The notes: generated by a model from the letters alone, not told the origin. DNA of 64,000 nt from Leuconostoc pseudomesenteroides KCTC 3652 (GCF_014634745.1 NZ_BMBP01000002.1:62001-126000); one strand, 5' to 3'; positions 43,773 to 53,404 are shown, numbered from the stretch's first letter. A program made the numbers and translations.

Positions 43773-44104
43773 CAGGCATCTCCATTCCTAGAATCTGGGT
43801 TTACAGTTTTAACACCATAAGCACCACCTCCACTCAGGATAGCCACCATCTTAACTTGTTTGCCATAATTAGTATAACATACCCTAAAAGAGCAATTGGT
43901 CTAAAACTTAAACGCTTGTGAAATTTTAAAACACGGGCATTAAAATAAGGCTTCCAAAGACTTTGTGAAATTTTTTTTGGAGGCCTTATTTTTTTATACC
44001 TGTGAAACGTTGAAATAGCGTTACTTATGATAGCGTGCATTATGTTAACTTAAATTGGTATAGATTCTTTAGTGTCTTTTGATGATTAACCTAATCAACT
44101 GAAT

Positions 44105-44269
44105 AATAAAGAGATATTGAATACATATGTCCAGCGCTTTATACCAAAAAAGCACAAAATTGTAACAGTTAGTTCAAATGAACTAGACCAAATTAAACAT
44201 TGGATCAATGTAAGACCAAGGAAAATACTCAATTGGGAGTCATTACAAAAGTTTTTTAGCAGTTCGTAG
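44105..44269 (+). pseudogene. IS30-family transposase C-terminal remnant
   Basis: Plus-strand translation gives NTYVQRFIPKKHKIVTVSSN then ELDQIKHWINVRPRKILNWESLQK, the well-known C-terminal region of IS30 transposases (RFIPKG...I..WIN.RPRKIL.W..P). The catalytic Glu-bearing N(E/K)EILN stretch is at its start; the rest of the gene is missing. It is a decayed insertion next to the hamB gene. Confidence 0.8.
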
Positions 44270-44316
44270 TGTTCGGTCAATTCTTAAAATCTACCATTTC
44301 TTAAGTTTTTTTATAT

Positions 44317-44660
44317 TCAAGAAAGTAATAGTTTAATTTGTTTTTTAGCTCTTTGTGAAACATCAGTAGAAAGTATCTTACTTACATCTATGTCAATTAT
44401 TTCTCCTTCCTCGTTCAATGTAAAACATTCTTCTTTATGCTTTGCTAGTTCCATTGAAATTGTTCGATCAAATCCAATTTTCTGCAACTCAATAATGGTG
44501 CTATCATAAGTACCGTATTCCAAATAATTTTGCCACTGTGAGTCATCCTGGTTAGTCAGTTTTAAATAGTTAATAACATAATTTTTGACTTTAAACTTCA
44601 GAATATTTTCGACGTCTTTTAGTAAACTATTTATAACGTGATTAACATGATTGACATTAC
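44317..44660 (-). pseudogene. C-terminal part of HamB, out of frame
   Basis: After the hamB stop (44661-44663) the -1 frame is open for ~120 codons from SNVNHVNHVINSLLKDVENI to KILSTDVSQRAKKQIKLLLS, ending at 44317. The open frame fuses smoothly with the hamB reading frame if one base is restored in the TTT at 44667-44669. Most of it has no start codon. It is therefore best read as the frameshifted tail of the helicase gene, not as an independent gene. Confidence 0.7.
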
Positions 44661-46805
44661 TTATTGAAATACTACTGAATTTGTGGGATCTCCGTTTATT
44701 GAAATTCTTATTCCATTACTTTCATGATAAACTATTGTGCTCTTAATCATGAAATTTAAAGGCTTCGATTGAATCCATTCAGACATTAGAACAGAATAAT
44801 AACCTAAACGGTTTTCATTTCCAAGATATCGACCATCTTCTTCTGCATGCCAATTGTAATTCGTGCTTAAAATATCAAGAATTTTTCTACAAGACTTAGC
44901 AGAATAATCAGTATCAAATATAAAAGGGTCGTCTAAATTGTAAACTTTTTCCTGATACACGGGTCTTATAGTAGTCGATAACATTAATGCATCTTCTGGA
45001 ATATTGAAATCGAGCATCTTTTTACGTAATTTCTTCGAATCATTATTTTTTTGATTAAAATTTTCTATTAGTTGTGATGGAACATTTTTTTTAAGCTGAT
45101 AGGTAAGTACAGTTGCGTAATCTGCGATTTCTCTTTTATTTTTTGCAGACATTTGCTTATTTGTCATTTCTTTATTTTCTAAAACATTTCCTATATTCTG
45201 GTAGAAATTTTTTTGTCCAGATAAAATTTGGCTTTTTATTTCAGGAAGATTTCTAAAATTAAGTAGTCTCTCGGTTTTTGAGCCCAAATCTAAACGAATT
45301 ACAAACAGGTTTCCATATAGTTCTCTTGCTAACCTACCTGCCCTTCCAGCTAAATTGCGAAAATCCAATTCATTTAAGTTTGCCAAACCGATTTTGTCAC
45401 TTAAAATAAATAGGTTCTTAGCCGGTAAGTTGACGCCCTGCAAAAGCGTTGAGGTAGTAAACAAATACTTTATTTTACCTCGTTTAAATAGCTCCTCAAT
45501 TTGCTTGCGCAACTCCTGTGGCAATGCGCCAAAATGGAATGCAATTCCTCTTTCAATTAGATTTGCTAGAAAATATTCACTGTGAATGTTTTCTTTAATA
45601 TATTTAGATAATTCCAAAAGTTCTTTATCATTGCTAATAGTAATTTTACGTGAAAACTTTTCTGCAATTTCCACTGTGTAACGAACAGAATTGCAATAAA
45701 TGATCGACTGATCTTCTTTATTCATTTTCATTAAAAAATCATCAAAACTATGAATATTCAATTCTCGTTCATCGTACTCAATATCTTGAACAAAGTCATA
45801 ATAAATTCGATACTTGTTGGATGTAAAATCAACAAAAAACTTATTTTGCACAACACTTACATCCAAAATACTTTTAGACTCGTCAGTTGAATTGCCCACT
45901 AACTCCAAAAAAACTTCCGGATTAGGAACATTTGGTGAAGCAAAATATAATTTAATACTTTTCTGTTCAGCTAACGTTATAGCATGATAAAAAGTAGCTG
46001 AGCGTTCATCACTAGAAACAATGTTTTGAGCTTCGTCAATTATCATTGTTGAAATAGTAGGATTATTCTTATTAGCAAAATATGAAAGTAGTCGTTCCGG
46101 CGTTAAAACAAAAATGAAACGCTTATCTTTGAACAGTGCTGGAATATCAGAATTAGTCACTATTTTATAATTATTGTCCTTGATGTTAAACTCAATATCT
46201 TCTTTCACTTGGGTAATTAGAGCTCTGGTCGGTACTAGAAAAACTATATTTTCGCTTGAATTTTTTTCCTTGATAATCCAATTTACAAATTCGGAGAAAA
46301 GAAAAGATTTGCCAAAAGAAGTTCCGGCTGAAAAGCTGTAATGATTAGAATTTACGAGTTCCAAAAAGGTTTCGTATTGAGAGTCAGTAAAAAAGCGGCC
46401 TTCATGTGATGTTTGTTGAAACGTTTTCTTCAAAATCTTATCTAATTCAACTTCCTTATTATCAAAACCAATTCCTTCCTTTTCTAATAATTTTAGAGAA
46501 GGAAAATTTCCAATTTTTATCATCGTGTTTTGTGCAAAAAATTGGTAAATCTCATTACCTTGGTATTCGTCAAACAATGTTGAAACAATTTTTAAAGCAA
46601 TATTTCTATTCAAGGGTGTGTCGGACCTTGACAGAATATCAGAAAAACGTAAAATATCTAAGAATTCCTTTTGTGTCAATTGTAAAGGATTGCTATTAAA
46701 CAAGAATACGCCGTAATTAAATTGAATTTTTTTAAGTAACTTGTAGAGATATCCATCTTCAAGAGCTTTGTTATTAAGCTCTTGTATAATTGTGTGTCCA
46801 TTCAT
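44661..46805 (-). CDS. hamB: Hachiman defence helicase HamB (frameshifted near the 3' end)
   Basis: A 714-residue superfamily-2 DEAD/DEAH helicase. Walker A is SAGTSFGKSFLFSEF (~155), motif Ia PTRALITQ, motif II MIIDEAQNIVSSDE (~258), motif III-like FASPNVPNP, then FTTSTLLQGVNLPAKNLFILSDK and the arginine-finger motif VI NLAGRAGRLARE (~490). It overlaps hamA by 4 bases (ATGA), the Hachiman gene pair order. HamB surveys DNA and restrains or triggers the HamA nuclease. A single-base loss near 44667 cuts off the last ~120 residues. Whether the truncated protein still works is unknown. Confidence 0.85.
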   Translation of the reverse strand: MNGHTIIQELNNKALEDGYLYKLLKKIQFNYGVFLFNSNPLQLTQKEFLDILRFSDILSRSDTPLNRNIALKIVSTLFDEYQGNEIYQFFAQNTMIKIGNFPSLKLLEKEGIGFDNKEVELDKILKKTFQQTSHEGRFFTDSQYETFLELVNSNHYSFSAGTSFGKSFLFSEFVNWIIKEKNSSENIVFLVPTRALITQVKEDIEFNIKDNNYKIVTNSDIPALFKDKRFIFVLTPERLLSYFANKNNPTISTMIIDEAQNIVSSDERSATFYHAITLAEQKSIKLYFASPNVPNPEVFLELVGNSTDESKSILDVSVVQNKFFVDFTSNKYRIYYDFVQDIEYDERELNIHSFDDFLMKMNKEDQSIIYCNSVRYTVEIAEKFSRKITISNDKELLELSKYIKENIHSEYFLANLIERGIAFHFGALPQELRKQIEELFKRGKIKYLFTTSTLLQGVNLPAKNLFILSDKIGLANLNELDFRNLAGRAGRLARELYGNLFVIRLDLGSKTERLLNFRNLPEIKSQILSGQKNFYQNIGNVLENKEMTNKQMSAKNKREIADYATVLTYQLKKNVPSQLIENFNQKNNDSKKLRKKMLDFNIPEDALMLSTTIRPVYQEKVYNLDDPFIFDTDYSAKSCRKILDILSTNYNWHAEEDGRYLGNENRLGYYSVLMSEWIQSKPLNFMIKSTIVYHESNGIRISINGDPTNSVVFQ

Positions 46806-47698
46806 TCCGTTATCCCCTTTGTAAGGTTCGTTCGGGTTTGTTTAAGATCAAAAAAAGGCATGAGATATACATAGAAATTATTACCAATTAGGTTATTGTC
46901 GGTAATTTGTTTTTCAATTGTTCCAATTTTAGATTGTATATACTCCATAATTGTATTCTTCAACCATTTTTCATAACCATCTTCACTAATACCAGGTCCA
47001 TCATAATTTTTAATTTCAAAACCGATAAAAATCCCGAACGCATCTGAAACTTTTAATTTTACAACAGATTCTGTTGGGTACAACAAAGAATATATAAGAT
47101 TTTTATCCTCTGGCTCAATGAATTCGTTTTCTATTTGCGAACTAATTAAACTTTTTTCAAATTCTTTTCCTGATTGATGTTCCGCTATTGATTCGAAGGC
47201 CTTTTTAAAACCTTCAATTAGCCGAGTATACATTTTTGCTTCTCCAAAAATGAGATGATATTTATCCGATTCTGGTAATTTATAATAGTGGATACCGTCA
47301 GACTTCTTTGTATAATCACCTGGTGTGGTTTTAAGTGACATTTTGGAAAGAATTTGTGGCGCGCGCATTTGTCCTTCCAAAAAGGTGTATAAAAATAATT
47401 CTCCTAACTCGCCTGTATTGCTAGAATATGCGCGAAATGTTTGTCGCGCTTCCTTAGAAAGCCTGGCAAATTCCTGATTATTTACATATTTGTTAACTTT
47501 CAATCGAGTCAAAGCAAAATCATTTACTACTTCCATAAGTTTCTCTTGAATGGACAACACGTCGAAATCGCGTCCATTTATTCGTGGTATGAATGTCTGC
47601 AAATGTGTGCTATCCACTCTTTCTTTAAACAAAATAATGTCATCTAATCTTTCAAAACTGTTAACTGCATTAATTGTACTTTTCGCCACTTTTACCAT
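46802..47698 (-). CDS. hamA: Hachiman defence nuclease HamA (DUF1837)
   Basis: A 298-residue DUF1837 protein. GELGELFLYTFLEGQMRAPQILSKMSLKTTPGDYTKKSDGIHYYKL and YHLIFGEAKMY (about 110-160) give the conserved GExGE...D-(x)n-GExK pattern of a PD-(D/E)XK-like nuclease, with predicted active-site Asp in KSDGIH and Glu/Lys in GEAK. In Hachiman, HamA is the effector that degrades DNA when HamB senses invading or damaged DNA. The ATG at 47698 has only a weak ribosome site. All HamA motifs appear intact. Confidence 0.88.
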   Translation of the reverse strand: MVKVAKSTINAVNSFERLDDIILFKERVDSTHLQTFIPRINGRDFDVLSIQEKLMEVVNDFALTRLKVNKYVNNQEFARLSKEARQTFRAYSSNTGELGELFLYTFLEGQMRAPQILSKMSLKTTPGDYTKKSDGIHYYKLPESDKYHLIFGEAKMYTRLIEGFKKAFESIAEHQSGKEFEKSLISSQIENEFIEPEDKNLIYSLLYPTESVVKLKVSDAFGIFIGFEIKNYDGPGISEDGYEKWLKNTIMEYIQSKIGTIEKQITDNNLIGNNFYVYLMPFFDLKQTRTNLTKGITE

Positions 47699-48008
47699 CA
47701 AAATATACCGTTTTCTTTTTTATATTGTCTGTTTTATTTTAAACTCAGCTGCTCCTGGCGATTAAGAATCCAAATTCCGGATTCGGCCTAAAAATAGAAA
47801 TCAAACAGCTAATTAGTGTGAATTTTGTATACATTAAAAAATCGGTGATGTTTTATTAAACTATGAGCCGCATCAAAAAAAATACTGTCAGAAACTATAC
47901 TGACATTAGAGAAATAACTTTTGGTCAAAAACACGTTTTAAAACAGTTGTAGCATAAAGAGGAAAATAAGACTATTATGGGAATTTAAATTACTTTACTG
48001 AATAAACC
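47699..48008 (-). other. Intergenic region upstream of hamA with a terminator
   Basis: TGTCAG TATAGTT TCTGACA followed by ATTTTTTTTG (about 47873-47905, minus strand) ends the upstream 158-residue gene. The remaining ~170 bases before hamA hold a TATAAA (47716-47711) but no convincing -35. A further AT-rich ~100 bases before the terminator show nothing recognisable. Confidence 0.6.
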
Positions 48009-48485
48009 CTATCTTAAAACTCGGTGTTTGCTACAAAGATTATTTCTATAATCCTTAATACCCTGAAGTAATGCTACTGCGATTTCTCTATTATCGTGTT
48101 CTAATTTTGACTGTATTTTGTAAGATTCTTTGATGTGACGGTATAAAATTCGCCTTAGTTTTTTTTGATTAGAAATAGTGTATACACCACCAGAAACGAG
48201 GACTACAGGTAGTAATACCGCAGTAACAACACTTGTGATTCCCAAAGCAGCTCCACCTATACCAAATCCCGCTAATGCAGTCATAATTTCCGCACCGCTC
48301 ATGCCTGAAAATGCATAAAAAACAGCCCCTACTCCAATAGCCCCTACTCCCGTACCACTCAACAATGCTGCCGCAATCTCATCAGGAAAGGTCTTTGAAT
48401 ACTTTGTATTGTGCTTGTTTTCTATTAAAAATATTGCCTCAGCCAGAAGTAACTCAAATTCTTCTACTTCTCGATGTTTTATCAA
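48009..48485 (-). CDS. Glycine-rich two-helix membrane protein, unknown function
   Basis: A 158-residue protein. A short charged N-terminus (EVEEFELLLAEAIFLIENKHNTKYSKTF) precedes two or three hydrophobic, Gly/Ala-rich helices (about 38-105: AALLSGTGVGAIGVGAVFYAFSG, MTALAGFGIGGAALGITSVVTAVLLPVVLVSGGVYTI). A basic C-terminal tail is predicted helical (KKLRRILYRHIKESYKIQSKLEHDNREIAVALLQGIKDYR). I recognise no family. The Gly-rich hairpin resembles pore-forming or effector modules found beside defence genes. It has its own terminator and lies 310 bases upstream of hamA on the same strand. Confidence 0.7.
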   Translation of the reverse strand: MIKHREVEEFELLLAEAIFLIENKHNTKYSKTFPDEIAAALLSGTGVGAIGVGAVFYAFSGMSGAEIMTALAGFGIGGAALGITSVVTAVLLPVVLVSGGVYTISNQKKLRRILYRHIKESYKIQSKLEHDNREIAVALLQGIKDYRNNLCSKHRVLR

Positions 48486-48774
48486 AATATGCCTCCAATT
48501 GTAACAACTTTTTTAGTATACAATAATATTAACATTTTTTCTTATGGTAAATTAATATTATTAATTTAATTTTCTAACTACACCCTTGAAATCTCAGAGA
48601 ATATAAAAGTTCTGTATTTAATAGTTCTGAGATTTAATGGTTTTTTAAAGTCAAATTTAAGTCAAAGACATTAATTTATCCGCTCTCATCTTGCTCAGAA
48701 ATCAATAAATTGGATTATTTTTATTCAATTACTTAGACAATATTTGAGATTTGGTTGAGATTATAAAAATTAAT
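48486..48774. other. Intergenic region with an inverted repeat
   Basis: AAATCTCAGA and TCTGAGATTT (about 48589-48635) form a hairpin with a 27-base loop, followed by GGTTTTTT on the plus side. The rest is AT-rich, and no gene is supported. Confidence 0.45.
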
Positions 48775-49425
48775 TTAACAACCAATGGCTGCTTGGATTT
48801 CAGTTAATGTTTCGTATGTCTTCCCATAAACCTCCTCACGCTTTAACATTGAATGAAACGCTTCGATACGGCCATTATCGTATGGATGTGCTTTGAGTGA
48901 ATATGGATGTTTCAAACCATAATTTTGACATTTGATATTAAATTCAGAACTGGTGTATTGTGTATCCGGATGAATAATTAGTGGCTTTTGATCCTTATCT
49001 AACGCTATCTGTTAGGCATTTGTGGCTAGTTCGTTCATTATATCGCCAATTTTATACCTTAATATTTTTCTCTTCTCAGGATCCAAAACGGTCGCTTAGT
49101 AAAACCACCTGTGGTTAGTCAACTTAATATAAGTGATATTTTTTTGCCAAACACAACTCAAATCATGCAAATGTCTAATAAGATTGAGCCTTTGATTGAC
49201 AGTCACAACAGTGTTGGGTTTGCGAAAACGCTTTTGTATGCGTGATCTAATTCCTAATTCGCGCATCAATTTGTGTGTCATATACTCAGATACTTTCGGA
49301 TCGTCGGTTTGTTGATTATAAGCAGCCATACGACAATAACCATAAAATTGAAAGGTTTTCCAAACGTCTAAAATACAAGGGTTTAGGGATTCTCTACGCT
49401 TTGTTCTCGCACTGTAAGATGGCAT
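48775..49425 (-). pseudogene. IS3-family transposase (orfB) remnant
   Basis: Read through, the minus strand gives YGYCRMAAY..., KLMRELGIRSRIQKRFRKPN, VWQKNITYIKLTNHRWFY, stop, ATVLDPEKRKILRYKIGDIM, and the C-terminal DTQYTSSEF..., NGRIEAFHSMLKREEVYGKTYETLTEIQAAI. This is the rve integrase of IS3/IS150 elements. In-frame stops interrupt it at 49094-49096 and near 49014, and the first catalytic Asp (normally TDITYI) is Asn. The element is dead, and no terminal inverted repeats were recognised. Confidence 0.85.
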
Positions 49426-50052
49426 ACTGTTTAAATTTTAAAATTTGTGATACAAATTCATATTTTGTTGGATGGCCTGTCTAGTTAGCTGTTGCAGTTT
49501 TCAGATGCTAATTATTCGATATTTTTATTTTCTGTACTTTGCAATATTAATGACGAATCTGCTTCAGAAATATAAGGTGTTTTAATTGATTTTATTTAAC
49601 AGTTTTGTTGTAAAGTCATGAATCATAGCTGTTCATCTAATATACTTGACATCTATTTCTCCTGTTTTATGTCACTATGACTCTATTACAAAAAACTGTG
49701 ATCGATATACGAACAAGGCTAAGTGACATCCGTTTACAGTGAAGCACCTTTCCAATTGGCAGGTTGCTGCTAAGTCAAAGTGTGTAACCACTCACTAACT
49801 CTTGATATAACAGATGATTTGACTTTATAACACTCCTTTACTAAAGTAGGATTTTTAAATAATTATTATCTGCAATATTCGATATTGTACTAAAAATTCG
49901 ATCTCAACCTTAAGCGGATATACTAAACCCATTTATGATATGCCAAACTTATTTGGCATTATGAGTTTTTTTACAGTGCATCAAAAGTTATGAAATTAAT
50001 TCCAGTTGATTACATTAGAGACTTTTACCAAATATGATGAAACAAAAAAAGT
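49426..50052. other. Non-coding decayed region between IS remnants
   Basis: Some 630 bases without a credible gene. A hairpin TGCCAAA CTTA TTTGGCA (49941-49958), followed by TTTTTTT after a few bases, looks like a plus-strand terminator. The segment next to the IS3 remnant reads QLTRQAIQQNMNLYHKF on the minus strand and may be the end of its orfA. Confidence 0.4.
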
Positions 50053-50284
50053 AGGCATATCAGTATATTTTGTACAATTCATATTCACCAGAAGAACGTG
50101 GCAGTAATGAAACTTTGAATCGGTATATCCGACATTTTATACCAAAAGAAAAATAGGAACAATCAGTCACAAAGAATTAAATCAAATCAATAATTGAATA
50201 AATGCCAAACCAATGAAAACGCTCTACTGGCAATCACAACGAAAGGTATTTCAGAAACGGGCACTGTTCGGATGTTTGTTGTAG
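50053..50284 (+). pseudogene. Second IS30-family transposase remnant
   Basis: Reads YSPEERGSNETLNRYIRHFI then PKEK, a frameshift, KIGTISHKELNQINN, a stop where WIN is expected (TGA for TGG), and INAKPMKTLYWQSQRKVF. The S(P)xERGxNE...RxFIPK signature with the catalytic Glu is IS30 transposase. It is related to, but different from, the remnant at 44.1 kb. Confidence 0.78.
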
Positions 50285-50543
50285 TCTACCATAAATCAAA
50301 AAGGCGAATTATCTAAGTCGAGAATAATCTTCACATTTAATTTTGGCAAGTTTTTTGTATAAAAGCAGGATTTGTTGGCAAGTTATTATCGTAATAGAAA
50401 ATTATTGCGAATTTTATCTAAGCTAGATCTGTTGCTACTATAAAAATCATAATCAAAAAAATTATCAACGAGTAATATTTTTATAACCGTATTAGAAATG
50501 CAGTTAAGGGTATTTTTATAAATGCTTGTTATATTTATTAATT

Positions 50544-51488
50544 TTATAAAACTGACTGGTTTTTTTGGATTGAATCATAGTAATCACTATTATTATTCAA
50601 TGAGTTCTTATAATATGGAACTTGTATTACCCTGCAGATTCTTGGATCAAATAATGGTGCATCAAAGTTCTCACTCTGATTCACAAATCGCCCGCAAATT
50701 GTTGGACTCCAATAATCTTTATTATCCGGCCATAAAACTGCATTCATCTCTGTTGATCCATGCTTGAACACTCGCATATACTGTAAAGCCCCTGCACTTG
50801 TCGTTTCAAGATCATGTTTAAAATGAGCACTAAGTAGTATGTCCCGCATCACCTTTATTGGTTCATTCCCCCATTCCCATTCAGTCGAGGAACTATTTCT
50901 TCGACGTTTGTATAATTCACTACGGACCTTGTTTGCTTCATCCTTTGTTCCAGTAACAATCAGTTGAGCGTTGTCAAAATATTTTTGGTCAGCTACAAAT
51001 GTGCATAGCAAAGGATCGGGATGATAATAGTGGACTGATTTTTCTTTAATGTTCTGAATTGCGTGAGATGGTGTAGTCATTGCTTGAGATCTAATTCGCC
51101 AAGCTTCAAATCGACTATTCTTCCAAGAGTATCCAGCTAAAATTATTTCAATATCTTTTAAACCGCAATCATTATTAGGAAAATAGATATGAATTTTTGA
51201 CACCAAACTAGAAATTTCATTGAGTAGCTGCCCTTTTAATTCTGTAATGTCTTGGTATCTAGACTGACTTTGTCTACTTGTTTGAACAGTACTGATTGCC
51301 TGATTAATTAACGTATATGCTATATCAGTCGTTCCCGAAAATGAAATCAGACAGTCACCACGTGGTAAACTAAATAATTTCCTACATTCATCAAATCGCA
51401 TTTCACCACCACTCAAACGACTGTCTGTAATTAAACTTATCGCCTGCCCAGAACTAGTGCTTGAAAGCCAACAAATATTAATCGTCAT
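50544..51488 (-). CDS. Uncharacterised protein, possible Ntn-hydrolase/proteasome-beta-like fold
   Basis: A 314-residue soluble protein with no signal peptide. The beginning MTINICWLSSTSSGQAISLI, then TDSRLSGGEMRFDECRKLFSLPRGDCLISFSGTTDIAYTLINQAI, resembles the first strands of proteasome-like Ntn hydrolases (DSRxxxG...K.F.L....A..G). The candidate nucleophile would need N-terminal processing, and the early Thr2 is noted. The C-terminal two thirds (EWEWGNEPIKVMRDIL..., TICGRFVNQSENFDAPLFDP) are not recognised. It stands alone between an IS remnant and the plasmid-like genes, with an AT-rich 430-base gap upstream. Family assignment is weak; the open frame itself is convincing. Confidence 0.6.
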   Translation of the reverse strand: MTINICWLSSTSSGQAISLITDSRLSGGEMRFDECRKLFSLPRGDCLISFSGTTDIAYTLINQAISTVQTSRQSQSRYQDITELKGQLLNEISSLVSKIHIYFPNNDCGLKDIEIILAGYSWKNSRFEAWRIRSQAMTTPSHAIQNIKEKSVHYYHPDPLLCTFVADQKYFDNAQLIVTGTKDEANKVRSELYKRRRNSSSTEWEWGNEPIKVMRDILLSAHFKHDLETTSAGALQYMRVFKHGSTEMNAVLWPDNKDYWSPTICGRFVNQSENFDAPLFDPRICRVIQVPYYKNSLNNNSDYYDSIQKNQSVL

Positions 51489-51921
51489 AATTATTTCTCC
51501 TCATATATAACTAACTATTTCAAGTTTCAGTGTAATAGTTATCGAGGATTATTATAATCGATGAAGAAAGCATAACACAACATAAAATATTTTTAAGACT
51601 TGTAAGTATCATTACTTATCTTTTAAGAAAAGAATACCTTCTAATCATTTACTTGAATCTTATACTTAAGAAATAAAATATATTGCGGATTAATTATTTT
51701 ATGAATCTTAAATATATAAGTTTAGACTTTTTTAGTATCTCACTCAAATTTTCAATGTTGAATTTTTCTAGGAGCATCTCACAGCAATTTTGGTCAATAA
51801 CCTTAAGTGTAAATTTTTTGAAAGTATGCGAGTTAGCTTAATCGCAGTAAATACTGCTGGTAGGTTATGATAAGGGCTGCCTTGCCATTTACATATCATT
51901 TTATGTCATAGTAACTTCACT
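51489..51921. other. Intergenic region, possibly containing a coding relic
   Basis: No gene with a start is seen. On the minus strand around 51660-51830 a stop-to-stop frame of ~48 codons reads ANSHTFKKFTLKVIDQNCCE then MLLEKFNIENLSEILKKSKL, which looks like a protein tail left by deletion. Otherwise AT-rich. Confidence 0.35.
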
Positions 51922-53118
51922 CTACCTTTCCCTTGATATTTGTGACTCATATTCTTCTTGAGCTCTTTCTTGTTCAACTTTCTTTTGGTTTCTTAAGAAT
52001 TGACGTTCTGCGTTTGTCTCAGCACTGATGTCCTGCCACCACAAGCGACTAATTTTATTAAACGAACCACCCCTCACTGGCATCTGATCACCTATGTGAT
52101 TTAAATTTGGGTTTACATTGTTGATCAACGGCTTGGAGGCCAATTTTTTTTCCTGAGGGCTAGATCCGTTTTTAGTTTTATCTACATTATTCCCTTCGTC
52201 GCGTTGTTTAGCCTGACTTAACAATTCCGACATTTGTTGGTCAATATCATTTATTGACGTGTCTTCAATTTGTGCTAAATGTTTATACAGTTGGTTTGCT
52301 AAGCGTTTTCTTAATTCATCTTCCTTATTCTCAGACCACTTGCGTTGCCCCTTATGCATCACACCTTGGTCTTCAATATTAATGGCATCATATTCTTGTG
52401 CCAACGACTTAAAACCCTCATATTCGGGTTTAAGCTCTTTTTCAAATAAATCGTCTAAAAGTTGATTTGTTAATTGATTTGCTTTTGCCATCTTGCCTTT
52501 TCCAGCTGTTAAATGGGCGTTACCAACTTGCCACCGCCCTTTCATGTCTTGAGGTAAAACATCATAAATTTGCTTGATGGCTTTAGCATGACGATCATTT
52601 AATAGGTTGTCAGGCGCTGCCTCAACGATTCCTTTTTTAAAGCCACCAACACCTTTTAATATTTCCTGATGACGCCTTAATTCCTGTGATGACATTAATT
52701 GTTTTCTAAACTGTCGCTTGGCTTGTTCAATCAGTTCTAAAGGTATAACACCTATTGGCTGCCCTTTATACTTACCTTCTTGCTTGATCATCTCAGTCCG
52801 CGTTTCTTGGCTTTTTTTAGCAAACCAAAGATGCATGTTTAGGTGGTCAGTATCCTGATGAATCACACCAAACCAAACAACATCATTTTCATCTTCTCCC
52901 AAAGGTAAATTAAATCCTTTGTTGATTAGCGTCTTAGCAACCTCTTGTTCTGCATGCTTCAATTTATTTTGGTCTATCATACGAGTTTCGGGATCATAGA
53001 GATTGTTTTTAACTAACCAATCACCTCTGATTGAAAAAGCGAGTTCATGGATATTATTGCCATTTTTTTGAGCCTCATCCAAGTTTTTTCTCAATACAGA
53101 AATATCATTGATTATCAT
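51922..53118 (-). CDS. MobL-like relaxase, probably N-terminally truncated
   Basis: A 398-residue mobilisation protein. IRGDWLVKNNLYDPETRMIDQNKLKHAEQEVAKTLINKGF and VVWFGVIHQDTDHLNMHLWFAKK (around 78-98) carry the three-His metal motif HxDxxHxHxH-like (here H-Q-D-T-D-H-L-N-M-H) of relaxases that nick plasmid oriT. The C-terminal half is a helical, Lys/Glu-rich tail. MobL-type enzymes usually have ~100 residues before the GDWL region. Here translation would start only ~30 residues before it, in a fused junction with the upstream broken gene, so the 5' part seems lost. It belongs to an integrated plasmid remnant. Confidence 0.78.
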   Translation of the reverse strand: MIINDISVLRKNLDEAQKNGNNIHELAFSIRGDWLVKNNLYDPETRMIDQNKLKHAEQEVAKTLINKGFNLPLGEDENDVVWFGVIHQDTDHLNMHLWFAKKSQETRTEMIKQEGKYKGQPIGVIPLELIEQAKRQFRKQLMSSQELRRHQEILKGVGGFKKGIVEAAPDNLLNDRHAKAIKQIYDVLPQDMKGRWQVGNAHLTAGKGKMAKANQLTNQLLDDLFEKELKPEYEGFKSLAQEYDAINIEDQGVMHKGQRKWSENKEDELRKRLANQLYKHLAQIEDTSINDIDQQMSELLSQAKQRDEGNNVDKTKNGSSPQEKKLASKPLINNVNPNLNHIGDQMPVRGGSFNKISRLWWQDISAETNAERQFLRNQKKVEQERAQEEYESQISRER

Positions 53119-53404
53119 AATTTAGTTTATCGCTACCAAATATTGGATGCGTTTCTGTTACCGCAGAATTGCGGTTAGCGTCTCCTGGCTTTCTAAATTG
53201 TTCCTTTAAATCAAGGAGATCAGTTATGGACTCATTATTGAGATCACTTGTCTTTTCCGAATTATTAGCTTAATCAACTAGGTCTGAGTATTTTTGTCCC
53301 TTAATATCTGCTGTACTAGACGTGACAAACTGCGCTGGTAAATTGACCATTGCCGTCTTTTTTTCACCCAGGGCAAATGCAGCAATTTCACCAGTCTTCG
53401 CCAT
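53105..53404 (-). pseudogene. Plasmid mobilisation accessory protein with a nonsense codon
   Basis: From ATG 53404 the minus strand reads MAKTGEIAAFALGEKKTAMV, then NLPAQFVTSS and on to SDLVD, meets TAA (53272-53270), and continues in frame ANNSEKTSDLNNESITDLLD through YDNQ to a TGA at 53105. It is a short plasmid gene found before relaxase genes in lactic acid bacteria, by my recollection. It overlaps both neighbours. The single stop indicates recent inactivation. Confidence 0.65.

Larger units (their letters stand above)
43563..44028. repeat. Left copy of a ~460-bp diverged direct repeat (type I TA locus)
   Basis: From CGTAGCGC..CTACGACTCCTAGCAAA to GTTGAAATAGCGTTA this segment matches 57655-58108 in the same orientation, with many substitutions and small indels. 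Shared landmarks are ACTCCTAGCAAA, CACCATAAGCACCA, AGGATAGCCACC, TTAACTTGTTTGC, GCAATTGGT and ATAGCGTTA. Confidence 0.8.

Noticed and set aside
43834-44040. 68-residue minus-strand frame upstream of the toxin gene
   Set aside because: Lies in the conserved non-coding leader of the TA locus; the frame is not preserved in the second copy at 57.9 kb.
44095-44280. 61-residue minus-strand frame
   Set aside because: Antisense to the IS30 transposase remnant, which has convincing plus-strand motifs.
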